This document shows positions 42,724 through 50,130 of a stretch of DNA of 52,149 nucleotides, one piece after another (positions within the stretch are counted from its first letter, which is position 1; every line of letters starts with the position of its first letter). The notes under the pieces were generated by a model. It had not been told where the DNA came from. It did not search any database and saw only the letters and a program-made list of their open reading frames with translations. Source of the stretch: a virus; the IMG/VR virus record IMGVR_UViG_3300013101_000013, positions 1 through 52,149 of that record; one strand, 5' to 3'. The translations under genes were made by a program, and so were the position numbers.

Positions 42724-42869
42724 CAGTCGATGTCGCTGTAGGAGTTCACTTCCCAGGTGGCTTCCCAGTCGGAGTAGGTAGAGAACGACTGGATAGTGTC
42801 TTCGAAGTCGGAGGGGTCAACCCAGACGTAGTCGACAGCGGGCTTGATGATGTACTTAGTCGGCTTCAT
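42723..42869 (-). CDS. Tiny-gene operon member C
   Basis: A 48-residue acidic protein with ATG at 42869. It starts MKPTKYIIKPAVDYVW, the clearest form of the shared pattern, and ends with Trp/Ser/Asp-rich residues. It overlaps the preceding gene by 14 nt. The function is unknown. Confidence 0.6.
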   Translation of the reverse strand: MKPTKYIIKPAVDYVWVDPSDFEDTIQSFSTYSDWEATWEVNSYSDID

Positions 42870-43017
42870 AGTTAACGCTCTCCCAGTAGCGCTCGGCCAT
42901 CCGTTCGTCTTCCTCATAGAGTAGCGCGTCACGACGTGCGACCTCCGTGAAGAAGTCGAGCATGCTGATCGTCTTGTAGTGGTCAGGTTCGATGATGTAG
43001 TGCACGGGCTCTCTCAT
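42856..43017 (-). CDS. Tiny-gene operon member B
   Basis: A 53-residue protein with ATG at 43017 overlapping the preceding stop as ATGA. It begins MREPVHYIIEPDHY, then an acidic helix (SMLDFFTEVARRDALLYEED). The shared start and overlaps support it. The function is unknown. Confidence 0.6.
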   Translation of the reverse strand: MREPVHYIIEPDHYKTISMLDFFTEVARRDALLYEEDERMAERYWESVNYEAD

Positions 43018-43160
43018 CGTCGGTTCTTAAGGTTGTAAGGGTGACTCCTGTCGATGATCTTATCCGGACGCTGATCACGGTAGTAGACGTACGTACCGGC
43101 GATCGTGTAGTAGCCCTTCGAGAAGAACGCAGGGACGAGGTACTTCACGAGCTCTCTCAT
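43014..43160 (-). CDS. Tiny-gene operon member A, first gene
   Basis: A 48-residue basic protein with ATG at 43160 and AAGGAAG upstream. It begins MRELVKYLVPAFF and continues with YYTIAGTYVYYRDQRPDK. It is the first gene of the leftward operon, so the promoter should lie within 43161-43300. The function is unknown. Confidence 0.6.
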   Translation of the reverse strand: MRELVKYLVPAFFSKGYYTIAGTYVYYRDQRPDKIIDRSHPYNLKNRR

Positions 43161-43768
43161 AACTTCCTTTCCACAGGCCTGTCGATCCGTCGTTCCGACT
43201 TCTCAACAGTTGTGCCGGCATCGTGGATGACGGCACGGAGATCATCCTACTCAAAAATATGGATGAAAAAAATGAAGTGGATGCATGTGTTCCATGAACA
43301 CGAGCGCCGCTTTGCGAAGTTCGAAGAACGAAGCAAAGTGGAGACCGTCCTACTAACCGTGTGAGTAGGACAACTCCTTAACTCACGGAGTAAAGGAGAC
43401 CCGGAGGACATGACCGAAAGTGGAAAAGAAACTGCGTACCGTTTACACGGTACTTGTCCCAACCTCATAGAGGTTGAGACTGCAGGAAGCGTGAAGAGGA
43501 ACTTCGAATGGCCAAGGGCGGAACGAGGAACGCCTATATCAACTCCGGGTCTCCAATGGGGAGGTTAGCGCATAGAGGGAGATCTGCGGAGAAAGAAAAG
43601 AACGGGTGGGTGGGACACCAGACAGGTACGAAACCCGTGTACTGCAGTGCACTCTTCTTATAGGAAAAATAAATGGGAAATATTTAGGCGGAGTCACAGT
43701 TGTCTATATGTGTTCTTGAAACACTTTCTTGTTTCGAGCCCCCGGGTTCATTCTCTAAAGGAGAAGCT
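43161..43768 (+). ncRNA. Candidate large structured RNA, about 600 nt
   Basis: This 608-bp gap has little coding signal and many perfect inverted repeats. They include GTGCCG-G-CATC/GATG-A-CGGCAC (43212-43236), an 8-bp stem at 43347-43371, CTCCTT-A-ACTC/GAGT-A-AAGGAG (43374-43398), 7-bp stems at 43436-43453 and 43460-43476, and an 8-bp stem with one G-U pair near 43720-43740. A 12-bp perfect long-range helix joins 43395-43406 to 43543-43554 and encloses two of the hairpins. The G-U pair suggests the plus strand. Large ornate phage RNAs such as ROOL and GOLLD are of this scale, but I cannot assign a class. Some 43161-43260 structure may instead be the leader of the leftward operon. Confidence 0.6.
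43410..43568 (+). CDS. Possible small ORF inside structured region
   Basis: A 52-codon frame starting with ATG at 43410 directly after CCGGAGGAC, a strong-looking ribosome-binding site. It encodes a polar peptide (MTESGKETAYRLHG, then VKRNFEWPRAERG). The ribosome-binding site lies in one arm of the 12-bp long-range helix and the frame contains two hairpins, so it may be a fortuitous frame within a structured RNA, or a gene regulated by that structure. Confidence 0.3.
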   Translation: MTESGKETAYRLHGTCPNLIEVETAGSVKRNFEWPRAERGTPISTPGLQWGG

Positions 43769-44092
43769 ATGTTCGATCTCATCATCCGTCTGTTCTCTTA
43801 CTTCATGCGTGTGGATGCTGTGCATGGTGCGTCCATTGCTCGTACATGGAAGTGCCCTGTGCTGTTGGCCCTGGACAGTGAGGGTACTGCTCTGTATCAG
43901 GAGCTTGATGCCATGACATGGTGTGAGGGTAGGACTGCCAAGCGTAGCTGGATGTGCACCGTGCTGTACTACCGGCTAGAGCTACGTAGGGACATGGTGC
44001 ATGAGCACATGTTCGGTGACAGGCCTGCTCAGAACGAGCGTAACGCTGCTTACTATGCCATGTACTTCGGTGCTGAGGTGATAGGCGAGTAG
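43769..44092 (+). CDS. Hypothetical protein
   Basis: A 107-residue protein with ATG at 43769 and AAAGGAGAAG before it. It starts with a hydrophobic helix (FDLIIRLFSYFMRVDAVHG), then CPVLLALDSEGTALYQELD and an Arg-rich middle, and ends with AAYYAMYFGAEVIGE. No family is recognised. It is the first gene after the structured RNA region. Confidence 0.6.
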   Translation: MFDLIIRLFSYFMRVDAVHGASIARTWKCPVLLALDSEGTALYQELDAMTWCEGRTAKRSWMCTVLYYRLELRRDMVHEHMFGDRPAQNERNAAYYAMYFGAEVIGE

Positions 44093-44162
44093 CACACATA
44101 GGTACGGGTGCACCTACCCCTAAGCACCCCTCTTGTGACCCCTACCAAGGAAGGAGTACGTC

Positions 44163-44300
44163 ATGTACACCAAGGTCACTACCCCCAGGCCCAAGGCTCC
44201 TATGCCTAAGGCCCCCATCACTACCCCCATTGGGTACGTGGTGAAGAAGCGCACCCCTAGGCCCATGCCCCTGCATAGGCTCATGGAGAGGTGGGCTTAG
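44163..44300 (+). CDS. Small Pro/Lys-rich protein
   Basis: A 45-residue basic, proline-rich protein with AAGGAAGGAG upstream of ATG 44163. Its sequence alternates KAP and TP units (RPKAPMPKAPITTP), followed by GYVVKKRTPRPMPLH. Its stop codon lies inside the 5' strand of stem II of the hammerhead ribozyme, so translation and ribozyme folding may interfere with each other. Confidence 0.5.
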   Translation: MYTKVTTPRPKAPMPKAPITTPIGYVVKKRTPRPMPLHRLMERWA

Positions 44301-44377
44301 CTACATCGAAACCCTGCCCTTAGGAGGCGGGGTCTACGTGCATTGGTAGCACGTACTGATGAGTCACCAGTAGCTGA
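44297..44377 (+). ncRNA. Type II hammerhead self-cleaving ribozyme
   Basis: All invariant core bases are present and correctly spaced. C 44307 and GAAA (44308-44311) lead into stem III (ACCCTGCC 44311-44318 with GGCGGGGT 44326-44333, one G-U pair). Then comes the cleavage base C 44334 (GUC), stem I (TACGTGC 44335-44341 with GCACGTA 44349-44355), the core CTGATGA (44356-44362) and G 44363. Stem II closes to the flanks through 44307/44363, an internal loop and TTAGCTAC (44297-44304) with GTAGCTGA (44370-44377). Loop I TGGT (44344-44347) can pair with internal-loop ACCA (44366-44369), a typical tertiary contact. Predicted cleavage is between 44334 and 44335, between two small genes. Confidence 0.85.
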
Positions 44378-44394
44378 CTACTAAGGAGGCCGTA

Positions 44395-44718
44395 ATGGCC
44401 ATACTCGCTGTCCTCATGTCCGTGGTCCTGTACCCGATCTGGGTGCGGAACGCTTTGTCCTCCAGGCTGTACCTGCGCCGACCGACGCTGTGCAGGTGGG
44501 TGGATAGCACCATTGGGGTGCTCTCCATCGCTCTCTACCTGTGGGTCAACCCCCTGCCCTTCTTGTTGGCCTTGCTCACCGTCCCCCACTACGTGGTGGC
44601 CGTGTGCTTGCTCTGCAAGATGCTCTTCGGAGTGACCTACCAGCGCTTCTATTGGGAGTGCGCCCTAACCACCATGTTCATGTCGAGCGTGGTCTTCATC
44701 ATCGTCCTCGTTTACTAG
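44395..44718 (+). CDS. Small multi-span membrane protein
   Basis: A 107-residue membrane protein with AAGGAGG before ATG 44395. Three or four hydrophobic segments are visible: AILAVLMSVVLYPIWV, STIGVLSIALYLWV, LPFLLALLTVPHYVVAVCLL and TTMFMSSVVFIIVLVY. After ribozyme cleavage its mRNA would begin at 44335 with a 5'-hydroxyl and a terminal hairpin. A holin-like or exclusion function is possible; no family is recognised. Confidence 0.65.
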   Translation: MAILAVLMSVVLYPIWVRNALSSRLYLRRPTLCRWVDSTIGVLSIALYLWVNPLPFLLALLTVPHYVVAVCLLCKMLFGVTYQRFYWECALTTMFMSSVVFIIVLVY

Positions 44719-44729
44719 AAAGGAACGTC

Positions 44730-44855
44730 GTGGACAACCCCAACATCGTCAGTGAGCAGGAGCTCGAGACCGAGGTCACCAAGGCCGGTGATCTGTTCGA
44801 ACAGTGGGCCAACGACAACGCTGTCACGCCCATCAGCCACAAGAACGAGGACTAG
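44730..44855 (+). CDS. Small acidic protein
   Basis: A 41-residue acidic protein with AAAGGAAC before GTG 44730, 11 nt after the membrane protein stop. It has VSEQELETEVTKAGDLFEQW. It may be a small partner or antagonist of a neighbouring product. No family is recognised. Confidence 0.5.
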   Translation: MDNPNIVSEQELETEVTKAGDLFEQWANDNAVTPISHKNED

Positions 44856-44877
44856 GTCCTCACACAGGAGTAGTTAG

Positions 44878-45381
44878 ATGATCAATGCAATCTTCTCGAT
44901 GCTGATCAACAGCATCACCATCTACGTGTACCCCATGGCGCGTTGCTCCATGCGGTCCACCCTCCACAAGAAGCAGGGCAAGCCGTCCACCTTCTATGTG
45001 GAGCCCGTCAACCCGGCCGTCAGGGACTGGATGTTGCTCAACGCCCCCATGGAGGGCACGTCTATCGTCATCCCCATCAAGATGGAAGAGAGCGGCAAAC
45101 CCCTCTATGAGCTCAAGGGCTACAACGCCATCATCTTCAAGGCCAATGGTGAGTGGGGATTTGACCCTGATACGAACAAGGCCTGGATGGAGGACCTGGT
45201 GCAGCGTGTGACCAGCAAGGAAGACAGGCAGGTCCTCACTCCCCAGATCGTCTTGGATGAGCTCATCAAGCACGTCAACAAGTACTCCGAGGACAAGAAG
45301 GAGTTGCTCAGCGTGCACCACGTGGTGGAGAAGACCAAGAAGGAGCAGTCCACCGAGAAGCAGGGTGAGTTCGACATCTAG
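44878..45381 (+). CDS. Hypothetical protein
   Basis: A 167-residue protein with AGGAG 8 nt before ATG 44878. The N-terminus is hydrophobic (INAIFSMLINSITIYVYPM); an internal ATG at 44935 would remove it. It continues with FYVEPVNPAVRDWMLLNAP, SIVIPIKMEESGKPLYELKG and a charged helical C-terminus. No family is recognised. It is the last gene before a strong terminator. Confidence 0.6.
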   Translation: MINAIFSMLINSITIYVYPMARCSMRSTLHKKQGKPSTFYVEPVNPAVRDWMLLNAPMEGTSIVIPIKMEESGKPLYELKGYNAIIFKANGEWGFDPDTNKAWMEDLVQRVTSKEDRQVLTPQIVLDELIKHVNKYSEDKKELLSVHHVVEKTKKEQSTEKQGEFDI

Positions 45382-45404
45382 TCCTTCTCATCAACCGTGT
45401 CATT

Positions 45405-45441
45405 GGGAGGTGTGCCAACAGGAGGCACATCTCCCTTTTTT
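45405..45441 (+). terminator. Strong intrinsic terminator
   Basis: A 12-bp stem with one G-U pair (GGGAGGTGTGCC 45405-45416 with GGCACATCTCCC 45424-45435) closes a 7-nt loop and is followed by six Ts (45436-45441). It ends the small-gene transcript that begins near 43769 and separates it from the zinc-ribbon/PcfJ operon. Confidence 0.95.
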
Positions 45442-45447
45442 CGTGTC

Positions 45448-45468
45448 CTTAGTCGAAAGGAGACTAAG
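45448..45468 (+). promoter_or_regulatory. Ribosome-binding site presented in a hairpin loop
   Basis: CTTAGTC (45448-45454) and GACTAAG (45462-45468) form a perfect 7-bp stem whose 7-nt loop is GAAAGGA, so the ribosome-binding site AAAGGAG straddles the loop and stem just before ATG 45471. Such an arrangement can be a protein-binding translational operator or can expose the site constantly. It follows a strong terminator by only a few bases. Confidence 0.6.
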
Positions 45469-45470
45469 TC

Positions 45471-47705
45471 ATGAGTGTGTTCAAGCACACTGAAGTTGAG
45501 GGCGAGACCCTCGCAACAGAAGAGGTGCTCTCGAGAGATGCACTCGATAACCTCTTCGACCACGACCCCGAGAAGCGGGTCATGGGCAAGATGCAGGTCA
45601 GGACCACTGGCACCATCGACGGTGCGAAGTGGAGTCTGTCCCGTGCCTTGAGTGATGCCATGGATAGTGGGCTCTGGAGGTTCGTAGAGAACCAGGGGTC
45701 ACCTACTCTCGGCAAGCTCGAGAAGTACATGGATAGGCGTGAGCTGGCCTTCCGTGAGGTGAAGCCCGTGGTGATGTACTGCCACGAGATCACCGAGGCT
45801 GCTGTACGTAACGTGCGGCGCAAGTTCAACGGTGTCATCCATCAGGGATGCAGCCTACTCCTGGACCTGGAGTGGATTGATCAGAACGACCCCGGTCAGG
45901 GCGCCATGGTCACCCACAATGGGCTCCGTCTGTTCTCGGTCCGTGTTCCCTTCAGGTTGGAGGGCAACAAGGTCAAGAGCAAGGAGGGCTGGACCTTCTG
46001 GCTGGCACACCCCTACACCCACAGTGGTGTCGAGACGGTGGAGTTCCACGATGTCATCATCGAGATCCCCGAGACCAAGCGAAAGCTGCGGCTGATTGGA
46101 CTCCCGGCCGAGATTGACAACCTCTTCTCTAAGAAGCGTGGGCTCACCCTGATCACACAGGTGCGGGTGCTGAGGGACAACGAGTGGAAGTGGATACCCC
46201 ACAGGCTCCTCAAGGACAACGACATCACCTACCGTCCGACGCCTGAGGGCCCGAGGTTGGTGAAGCGTGTCTCCCGGTTCATCAAGATGGCCATGCCCCT
46301 GCCCAGCCTGATCAGTGATGGTCACCTCAGGTGGGTAGCCAAGGCTCAGGAGCTACTGAAGGAGCTGGCTGGTGGTCTCAAGGAGATCGAGCACTGTGAG
46401 GGTATCAAGACGGAAGTCCTGGTCCCTGGCTCTTACAGGGTGCCTGAGGAGGTCCTGAGCACAGGTGCGGTGGAGCGCATCAGTGACAGTGGCATCGATG
46501 TCCATGAACAGGCTCACTACAAGCTCAACGAGTGGTTCCCGTGTGGGACTGGCTGGACGAGCAGACTGGACCCGTTCCCGGAGTTCCATGGTCATGGTCC
46601 CTACAACACCAGGCCGTCCACAGGTGAGTGGGTCTATAAGCGGTACTCCAACGCGGATGGACACACCAGGCAGGACTTCTACCCCCGTGATGGTGAGGAG
46701 GTCTACAAGCAGCGTGACGAGTGGGACAGGTCATCCGAGATCTGCATCCAGGACATTGTCGTCGGTGACGACATGATGGATGAGAACCCCATCGACATCG
46801 CTACGATCGCGTTCAGCATGCCTGGTACGTGCCAGGGTTGCGGGATGTTCTTCGATCACGGTCTCGAGAGGAAATGCCCCCGATGTGGTCACCACGCGGG
46901 ACACGGCATCCTCTGGACTACTCAGGAGGGTGTGAAGCGCCCCATCAAGTGGTTCAACCTGCGTGCTAACCCCTCGGTGAAGCATGGTGATCAGTGGTTG
47001 GGTGGTACCAGCCTCAGCGAGTTCATGTCCATGACCAGGAGACTGATCCGGGACAAGGACTGCCTGATCAACGTGGTCACACCGTGGATCCTGCGTAGGG
47101 ACCTGGACGAGTGGAGTACCTGGGTCGAGGAGCACGGGGATGACAAGAACTACCCCGGTGCCATGCTCAAGCAGCGGAGGCTGAAGTCGTTCGAGGGTGA
47201 GACCAGCATCAAGAGGATGCACTACGCTCGGATGTACAGCGATCCGTATCGGTTCCGTCGGATGATGTACAGCACCCCTGATGGTGTGAACGTACGTGGT
47301 TCACCCAACAGGATCTTCTGTGTCCGTGGTGAGCTCAAGAATGGGCTCGTCAACAAGTACGCCCTGCGTCCGGACAGGAAGGGTATGGAGTCCATCATCG
47401 GCAAGGCGTTCTTCTTCCTGGATGAGGAGAAGGCAGACGAGATGGGTATGAAGTACCTGCAGCTGCCCAGCAAGGTCATGGTCGTCACCTTCATGAATGA
47501 TGAGGTGAGGGATCAGAAGCTGTTGCCGGCCATCCATATCGGGGACAACGCCCATGGCTCTGCCAAGGGTGAGTCCAGCGGCATCGTGACCACTCACAAG
47601 GTGGGCGTGAACAAGCCCTTCGACTACAGCAAGGTCAAGAGGCTGAAGCCCATGGACTACAGCGAGAACCTCGGTGCTGATTACATGAAAGGAGGTGTGC
47701 GATGA
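45471..47705 (+). CDS. Large zinc-ribbon protein upstream of PcfJ-like gene
   Basis: A 744-residue protein not recognised as a known family. A zinc ribbon with Cys 454, 457, 469 and 472 (CQGCG, KCPRCGHH) lies just after the middle. The N-terminal half is mixed, with TDA/His-rich segments (VVMYCHEITEAAVRNVRRKF, SLLLDLEWIDQNDPGQGAMV) and beta strands (FRLEGNKVKSKEGWTFWLAH). The C-terminal part is basic (MHYARMYSDPYRFRRMMYS) and ends FDYSKVKRLKPMDYSENLG. Its stop overlaps the PcfJ-like start as ATGA, so the two proteins are probably made in fixed ratio and may form one system. Replication, processing and defence-related roles are all possible. Confidence 0.65.
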   Translation: MSVFKHTEVEGETLATEEVLSRDALDNLFDHDPEKRVMGKMQVRTTGTIDGAKWSLSRALSDAMDSGLWRFVENQGSPTLGKLEKYMDRRELAFREVKPVVMYCHEITEAAVRNVRRKFNGVIHQGCSLLLDLEWIDQNDPGQGAMVTHNGLRLFSVRVPFRLEGNKVKSKEGWTFWLAHPYTHSGVETVEFHDVIIEIPETKRKLRLIGLPAEIDNLFSKKRGLTLITQVRVLRDNEWKWIPHRLLKDNDITYRPTPEGPRLVKRVSRFIKMAMPLPSLISDGHLRWVAKAQELLKELAGGLKEIEHCEGIKTEVLVPGSYRVPEEVLSTGAVERISDSGIDVHEQAHYKLNEWFPCGTGWTSRLDPFPEFHGHGPYNTRPSTGEWVYKRYSNADGHTRQDFYPRDGEEVYKQRDEWDRSSEICIQDIVVGDDMMDENPIDIATIAFSMPGTCQGCGMFFDHGLERKCPRCGHHAGHGILWTTQEGVKRPIKWFNLRANPSVKHGDQWLGGTSLSEFMSMTRRLIRDKDCLINVVTPWILRRDLDEWSTWVEEHGDDKNYPGAMLKQRRLKSFEGETSIKRMHYARMYSDPYRFRRMMYSTPDGVNVRGSPNRIFCVRGELKNGLVNKYALRPDRKGMESIIGKAFFFLDEEKADEMGMKYLQLPSKVMVVTFMNDEVRDQKLLPAIHIGDNAHGSAKGESSGIVTTHKVGVNKPFDYSKVKRLKPMDYSENLGADYMKGGVR

Positions 47706-49501
47706 GGTCTATCCACAAGAACTCGTTGGTTGGGCGTGTCCTCAAGCAGGCACGTCTGGATTACTCCAGTCTGGAGGAGTACTTGAACAGTGACGCTGTT
47801 CTCAACGCGATCGACAGCTACAAGGACCTGATGTGGGTGTGGATCAAGGAGAACATGCCGGTCCGGAAGTACACCACGTGCTGGGAGGAGACACCGGGGA
47901 AGATCAGCTGGGTCAACGGCACCATCAGGATGGACATCATCCGTGGACAGGACGGAGCCATCGACCGAGCCTTCAAGCGGTTGGCTGGGAAGGGTCGAGG
48001 AGGAGGCGTCCGGCTGAACCTGCTACCCAGCAAGGGGATCAAAGTCCGTGACGACTTCATCATGGAAGAGATGTACGCGGCCATGAAGGAGAAGCACGCG
48101 TTCGTACTACCCCGTGTGTCCAGAGGAGTAGTCGAGAAGCACATGGCAGAGCAGACCGACAAGTTCAAGAAGAGAGGTATCGAACTTCATGTCTGGGACG
48201 TAGAGATGAGGGCGAAAGACTTCAGGCGAAGCACCATCACGATCCAGAAGGACCTTCAACGGGCCATCTTCCGTGAGACATCTCTTAAGTGGTTCATGTG
48301 CACGCCTCACACGCTCTCCAAGAGGGTATGGAACCACTTCCTGTTCCAGGTCCTGGACAAGGATGCACTGGCCATCGCTACGAGCTGCAACACAACGAAC
48401 GTCACGATCGACCACTACAACACGGTAGTACGTAGCCTGGAGTCGGCCAAGGAGGCCCATGCGCTCAACCCCTCGGTCACTGCGCTCTGGATGAACATCA
48501 TGGGTTCTAACTACCCGTGCAAAGGCGCTATTCACCAGGCGCTCAAGATCCACATGAAGAGGAACGGCCTAACCAACCGTGGATGGAAGTACCTGCTCAA
48601 GCTGTCGGTGCTGACGGTCACGCACATGGTGAACACCATCAAAGCCAACGTACATGTGGACCTGGACATGCTGAGGCCTCAAGAGGGTCGCAGGATGCCC
48701 AACCAGCTCTACGTTGAGCTGCACGAGGTTATCGCGAGAACCCTGAACAACCTGGCCATGACCGATGTCAGCCCCAGGTACACCGTGATGCGTTGGCTCA
48801 GTCGTGAACTCATAGACATCTCCATGTGGGCCGTGCAAGAGGACATGATTAGCTCCAAGGTAAGCATCCTGCGTGCCTGCTTCAAGGCCACTAAGTACGA
48901 GGCCATCAGCAACAAGAGGTGGAACAAGCTGAACAACGAAGCCCTCCAGAACCAGACTCAGCTTCCTCCTCCCCGGTGGAGTGGGCGTCTGCATGTCGTA
49001 TGGGACTGGATGCACCAGCTCAATGTCCCTCTGGCTCGTAACCAGAGGAACATGGACTTCATTGGCATGGAGAGGCTGGCTGCAGCATGGCATCAGGAGC
49101 TGAGGAACAACCAGATAGGTGGCCACGACATCTTCGGATACAGCTCGCTACGTGAGCCCAAGGAATGGGAGAGTGCCATCGAGAGCTACGAGTACGAAGA
49201 GCTGGTGGCCCTACCTATCAACTCCACAGTGGAGCTGATGGAAGAGGGCAAGGCCATGCACCACTGTGTTGCCGGCTATGACAGCTACTGCGTAAATGGC
49301 ACCACGAGGATCTTCAGCATCCAGGACAAAGAGGGCAAGCGCATCTCTACCCTGGAGCTGAGGTATGACGCACAGAGCAACAGGTGGAACACAGGTCAGA
49401 ACTACGGACCCTGCAACCACCAGGTAGAGCACAGGATCACAGGCTTCGGTACGAAGGTCGCAGCGAAGTACACGGAAGAGTTCAGAAAGGACGAAGAGTG
49501 A
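47702..49501 (+). CDS. PcfJ-like protein
   Basis: A 599-residue basic protein. The C-terminal 95 residues carry the PcfJ-like pattern: STVELMEEGKAMHHCVAGYD (helix plus H-H-C-V-x-x-Y), then YCVNGTTRIFSI, STLELRYD and WNTGQNYGPCNHQV. The rest is helical with many Lys, Met and Asn residues, including LRPQEGRRMPNQLYVELHEV. PcfJ-like proteins are known from conjugative plasmids and mobile elements and are seen in some phages; their biochemical role is not established. Coupling by ATGA to the 744-residue gene, and by TGATG to the following tiny gene, suggests a four-gene unit. Confidence 0.7.
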   Translation: MRSIHKNSLVGRVLKQARLDYSSLEEYLNSDAVLNAIDSYKDLMWVWIKENMPVRKYTTCWEETPGKISWVNGTIRMDIIRGQDGAIDRAFKRLAGKGRGGGVRLNLLPSKGIKVRDDFIMEEMYAAMKEKHAFVLPRVSRGVVEKHMAEQTDKFKKRGIELHVWDVEMRAKDFRRSTITIQKDLQRAIFRETSLKWFMCTPHTLSKRVWNHFLFQVLDKDALAIATSCNTTNVTIDHYNTVVRSLESAKEAHALNPSVTALWMNIMGSNYPCKGAIHQALKIHMKRNGLTNRGWKYLLKLSVLTVTHMVNTIKANVHVDLDMLRPQEGRRMPNQLYVELHEVIARTLNNLAMTDVSPRYTVMRWLSRELIDISMWAVQEDMISSKVSILRACFKATKYEAISNKRWNKLNNEALQNQTQLPPPRWSGRLHVVWDWMHQLNVPLARNQRNMDFIGMERLAAAWHQELRNNQIGGHDIFGYSSLREPKEWESAIESYEYEELVALPINSTVELMEEGKAMHHCVAGYDSYCVNGTTRIFSIQDKEGKRISTLELRYDAQSNRWNTGQNYGPCNHQVEHRITGFGTKVAAKYTEEFRKDEE

Positions 49502-49710
49502 TGAACGACTACTACACATGCCCCGTGACCGGAGAGCTGGTCGAGCTGGACAGGGATGAGATCGAGACCGAGAGCTGCTTCACCCACGCGCCTGGTGCCA
49601 AGACCTACGTCGAGTGCCACAGCTGTGGTGGGCACCACGACTGGGACAAGGTCCAGGAGGCGCAGAAGGAGCTCGACAAGAAGGAAAGCGAGGAACAGAA
49701 GGATGCCTAA
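49501..49710 (+). CDS. Small zinc-binding-like protein
   Basis: A 69-residue acidic protein whose ATG overlaps the previous stop as TGATG. It has YYTCPVTGELVELD, then CFTHAPGAK and ECHSCGGHHDW, giving a possible Cys/His metal site, and an acidic-basic tail. It is coupled to the PcfJ-like gene and may act with it. Confidence 0.6.
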   Translation: MNDYYTCPVTGELVELDRDEIETESCFTHAPGAKTYVECHSCGGHHDWDKVQEAQKELDKKESEEQKDA

Positions 49711-49909
49711 GAAGGAATGCTGCCCCAAGTGTGGGCATAGGTACACAGTCACCTACTTCGAGGACTGTCTGGACCCGGATTGGCTCCAGGTGACCGACGC
49801 CATCAGCATGCTGGAGAAGATCCAGGAGAAGCATGGGACTGACATGGGTGTGCTGATCGGGACACTGGTAGAGACTAGAACCAAGATCGAAGAGAGGATC
49901 CTCCCTTGA
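49703..49909 (+). CDS. Small zinc-knuckle protein
   Basis: A 68-residue protein starting MPKKECCPKCGHRYTVTYFE at 49703, overlapping the preceding gene by 8 nt. CCPKCG and a later Cys suggest a zinc site; the rest is a helix (TDAISMLEKIQEKHGTDMGV). It is the last gene of the operon before a terminator. Confidence 0.6.
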   Translation: MPKKECCPKCGHRYTVTYFEDCLDPDWLQVTDAISMLEKIQEKHGTDMGVLIGTLVETRTKIEERILP

Positions 49910-50130
49910 CCGCCACCGGAAACCGGACCGGACCGCCTGCGGCGGGCGCTTCGCGCGTCTGCAAGGGGAGAGGTGACCGCCTCAAGGGTGCTAGAGTGAA
50001 CGACTAACTCGGTTGGTTGCGCCTGACACGGACGCAACCAGCTACTCCTGTCGCCTCCCGGGTATGCATTGCCCGGGGGGCATTTTCGTGTCTTGACAGA
50101 CACATGAAGCACAGAGGAGGAGGTAACCAC
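49910..50130 (+). terminator. GC-rich hairpin cluster and intrinsic terminator
   Basis: The gap holds several short GC stems and two clear hairpins. TGGTTGCG pairs with CGCAACCA (50014-50040, 8 bp). GCCTCCCGGG pairs with CCCGGGGGGC (50053-50062 with 50072-50081, 10 bp, one G-U pair) and is followed by ATTTTC, a probable terminator of the PcfJ operon. A TTGACA lies further on but no matching -10 box is visible. Nothing protein-coding is seen. Confidence 0.7.

Noticed and set aside
42715-42730. CTGATGA on the minus strand inside the tiny-gene operon
   Set aside because: It results from a TGATG stop-start overlap; no GAAA element or stems are placed around it.
43272-43364. 30-codon plus-strand frame starting MKWMHVFHEHERR
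   Set aside because: No ribosome-binding site, and its end lies in a perfect 8-bp hairpin; more likely part of the structured region.
43425-43500. Possible second hammerhead: GAAAC followed by two hairpins and a GTC
   Set aside because: The required CTGANGA core after the second hairpin is absent (AGACTGCAGG instead).
43161-44160. tRNA genes in the non-coding stretch
   Set aside because: No TTC-arm consensus with flanking stem and no cloverleaf could be formed; GGTTCATTC at 43745 lacks a pairing partner.
50093-50130. TTGACA resembling a -35 box
   Set aside because: No -10 element at a usable distance; the bases are also part of a small inverted repeat GTGTC/GACAC.
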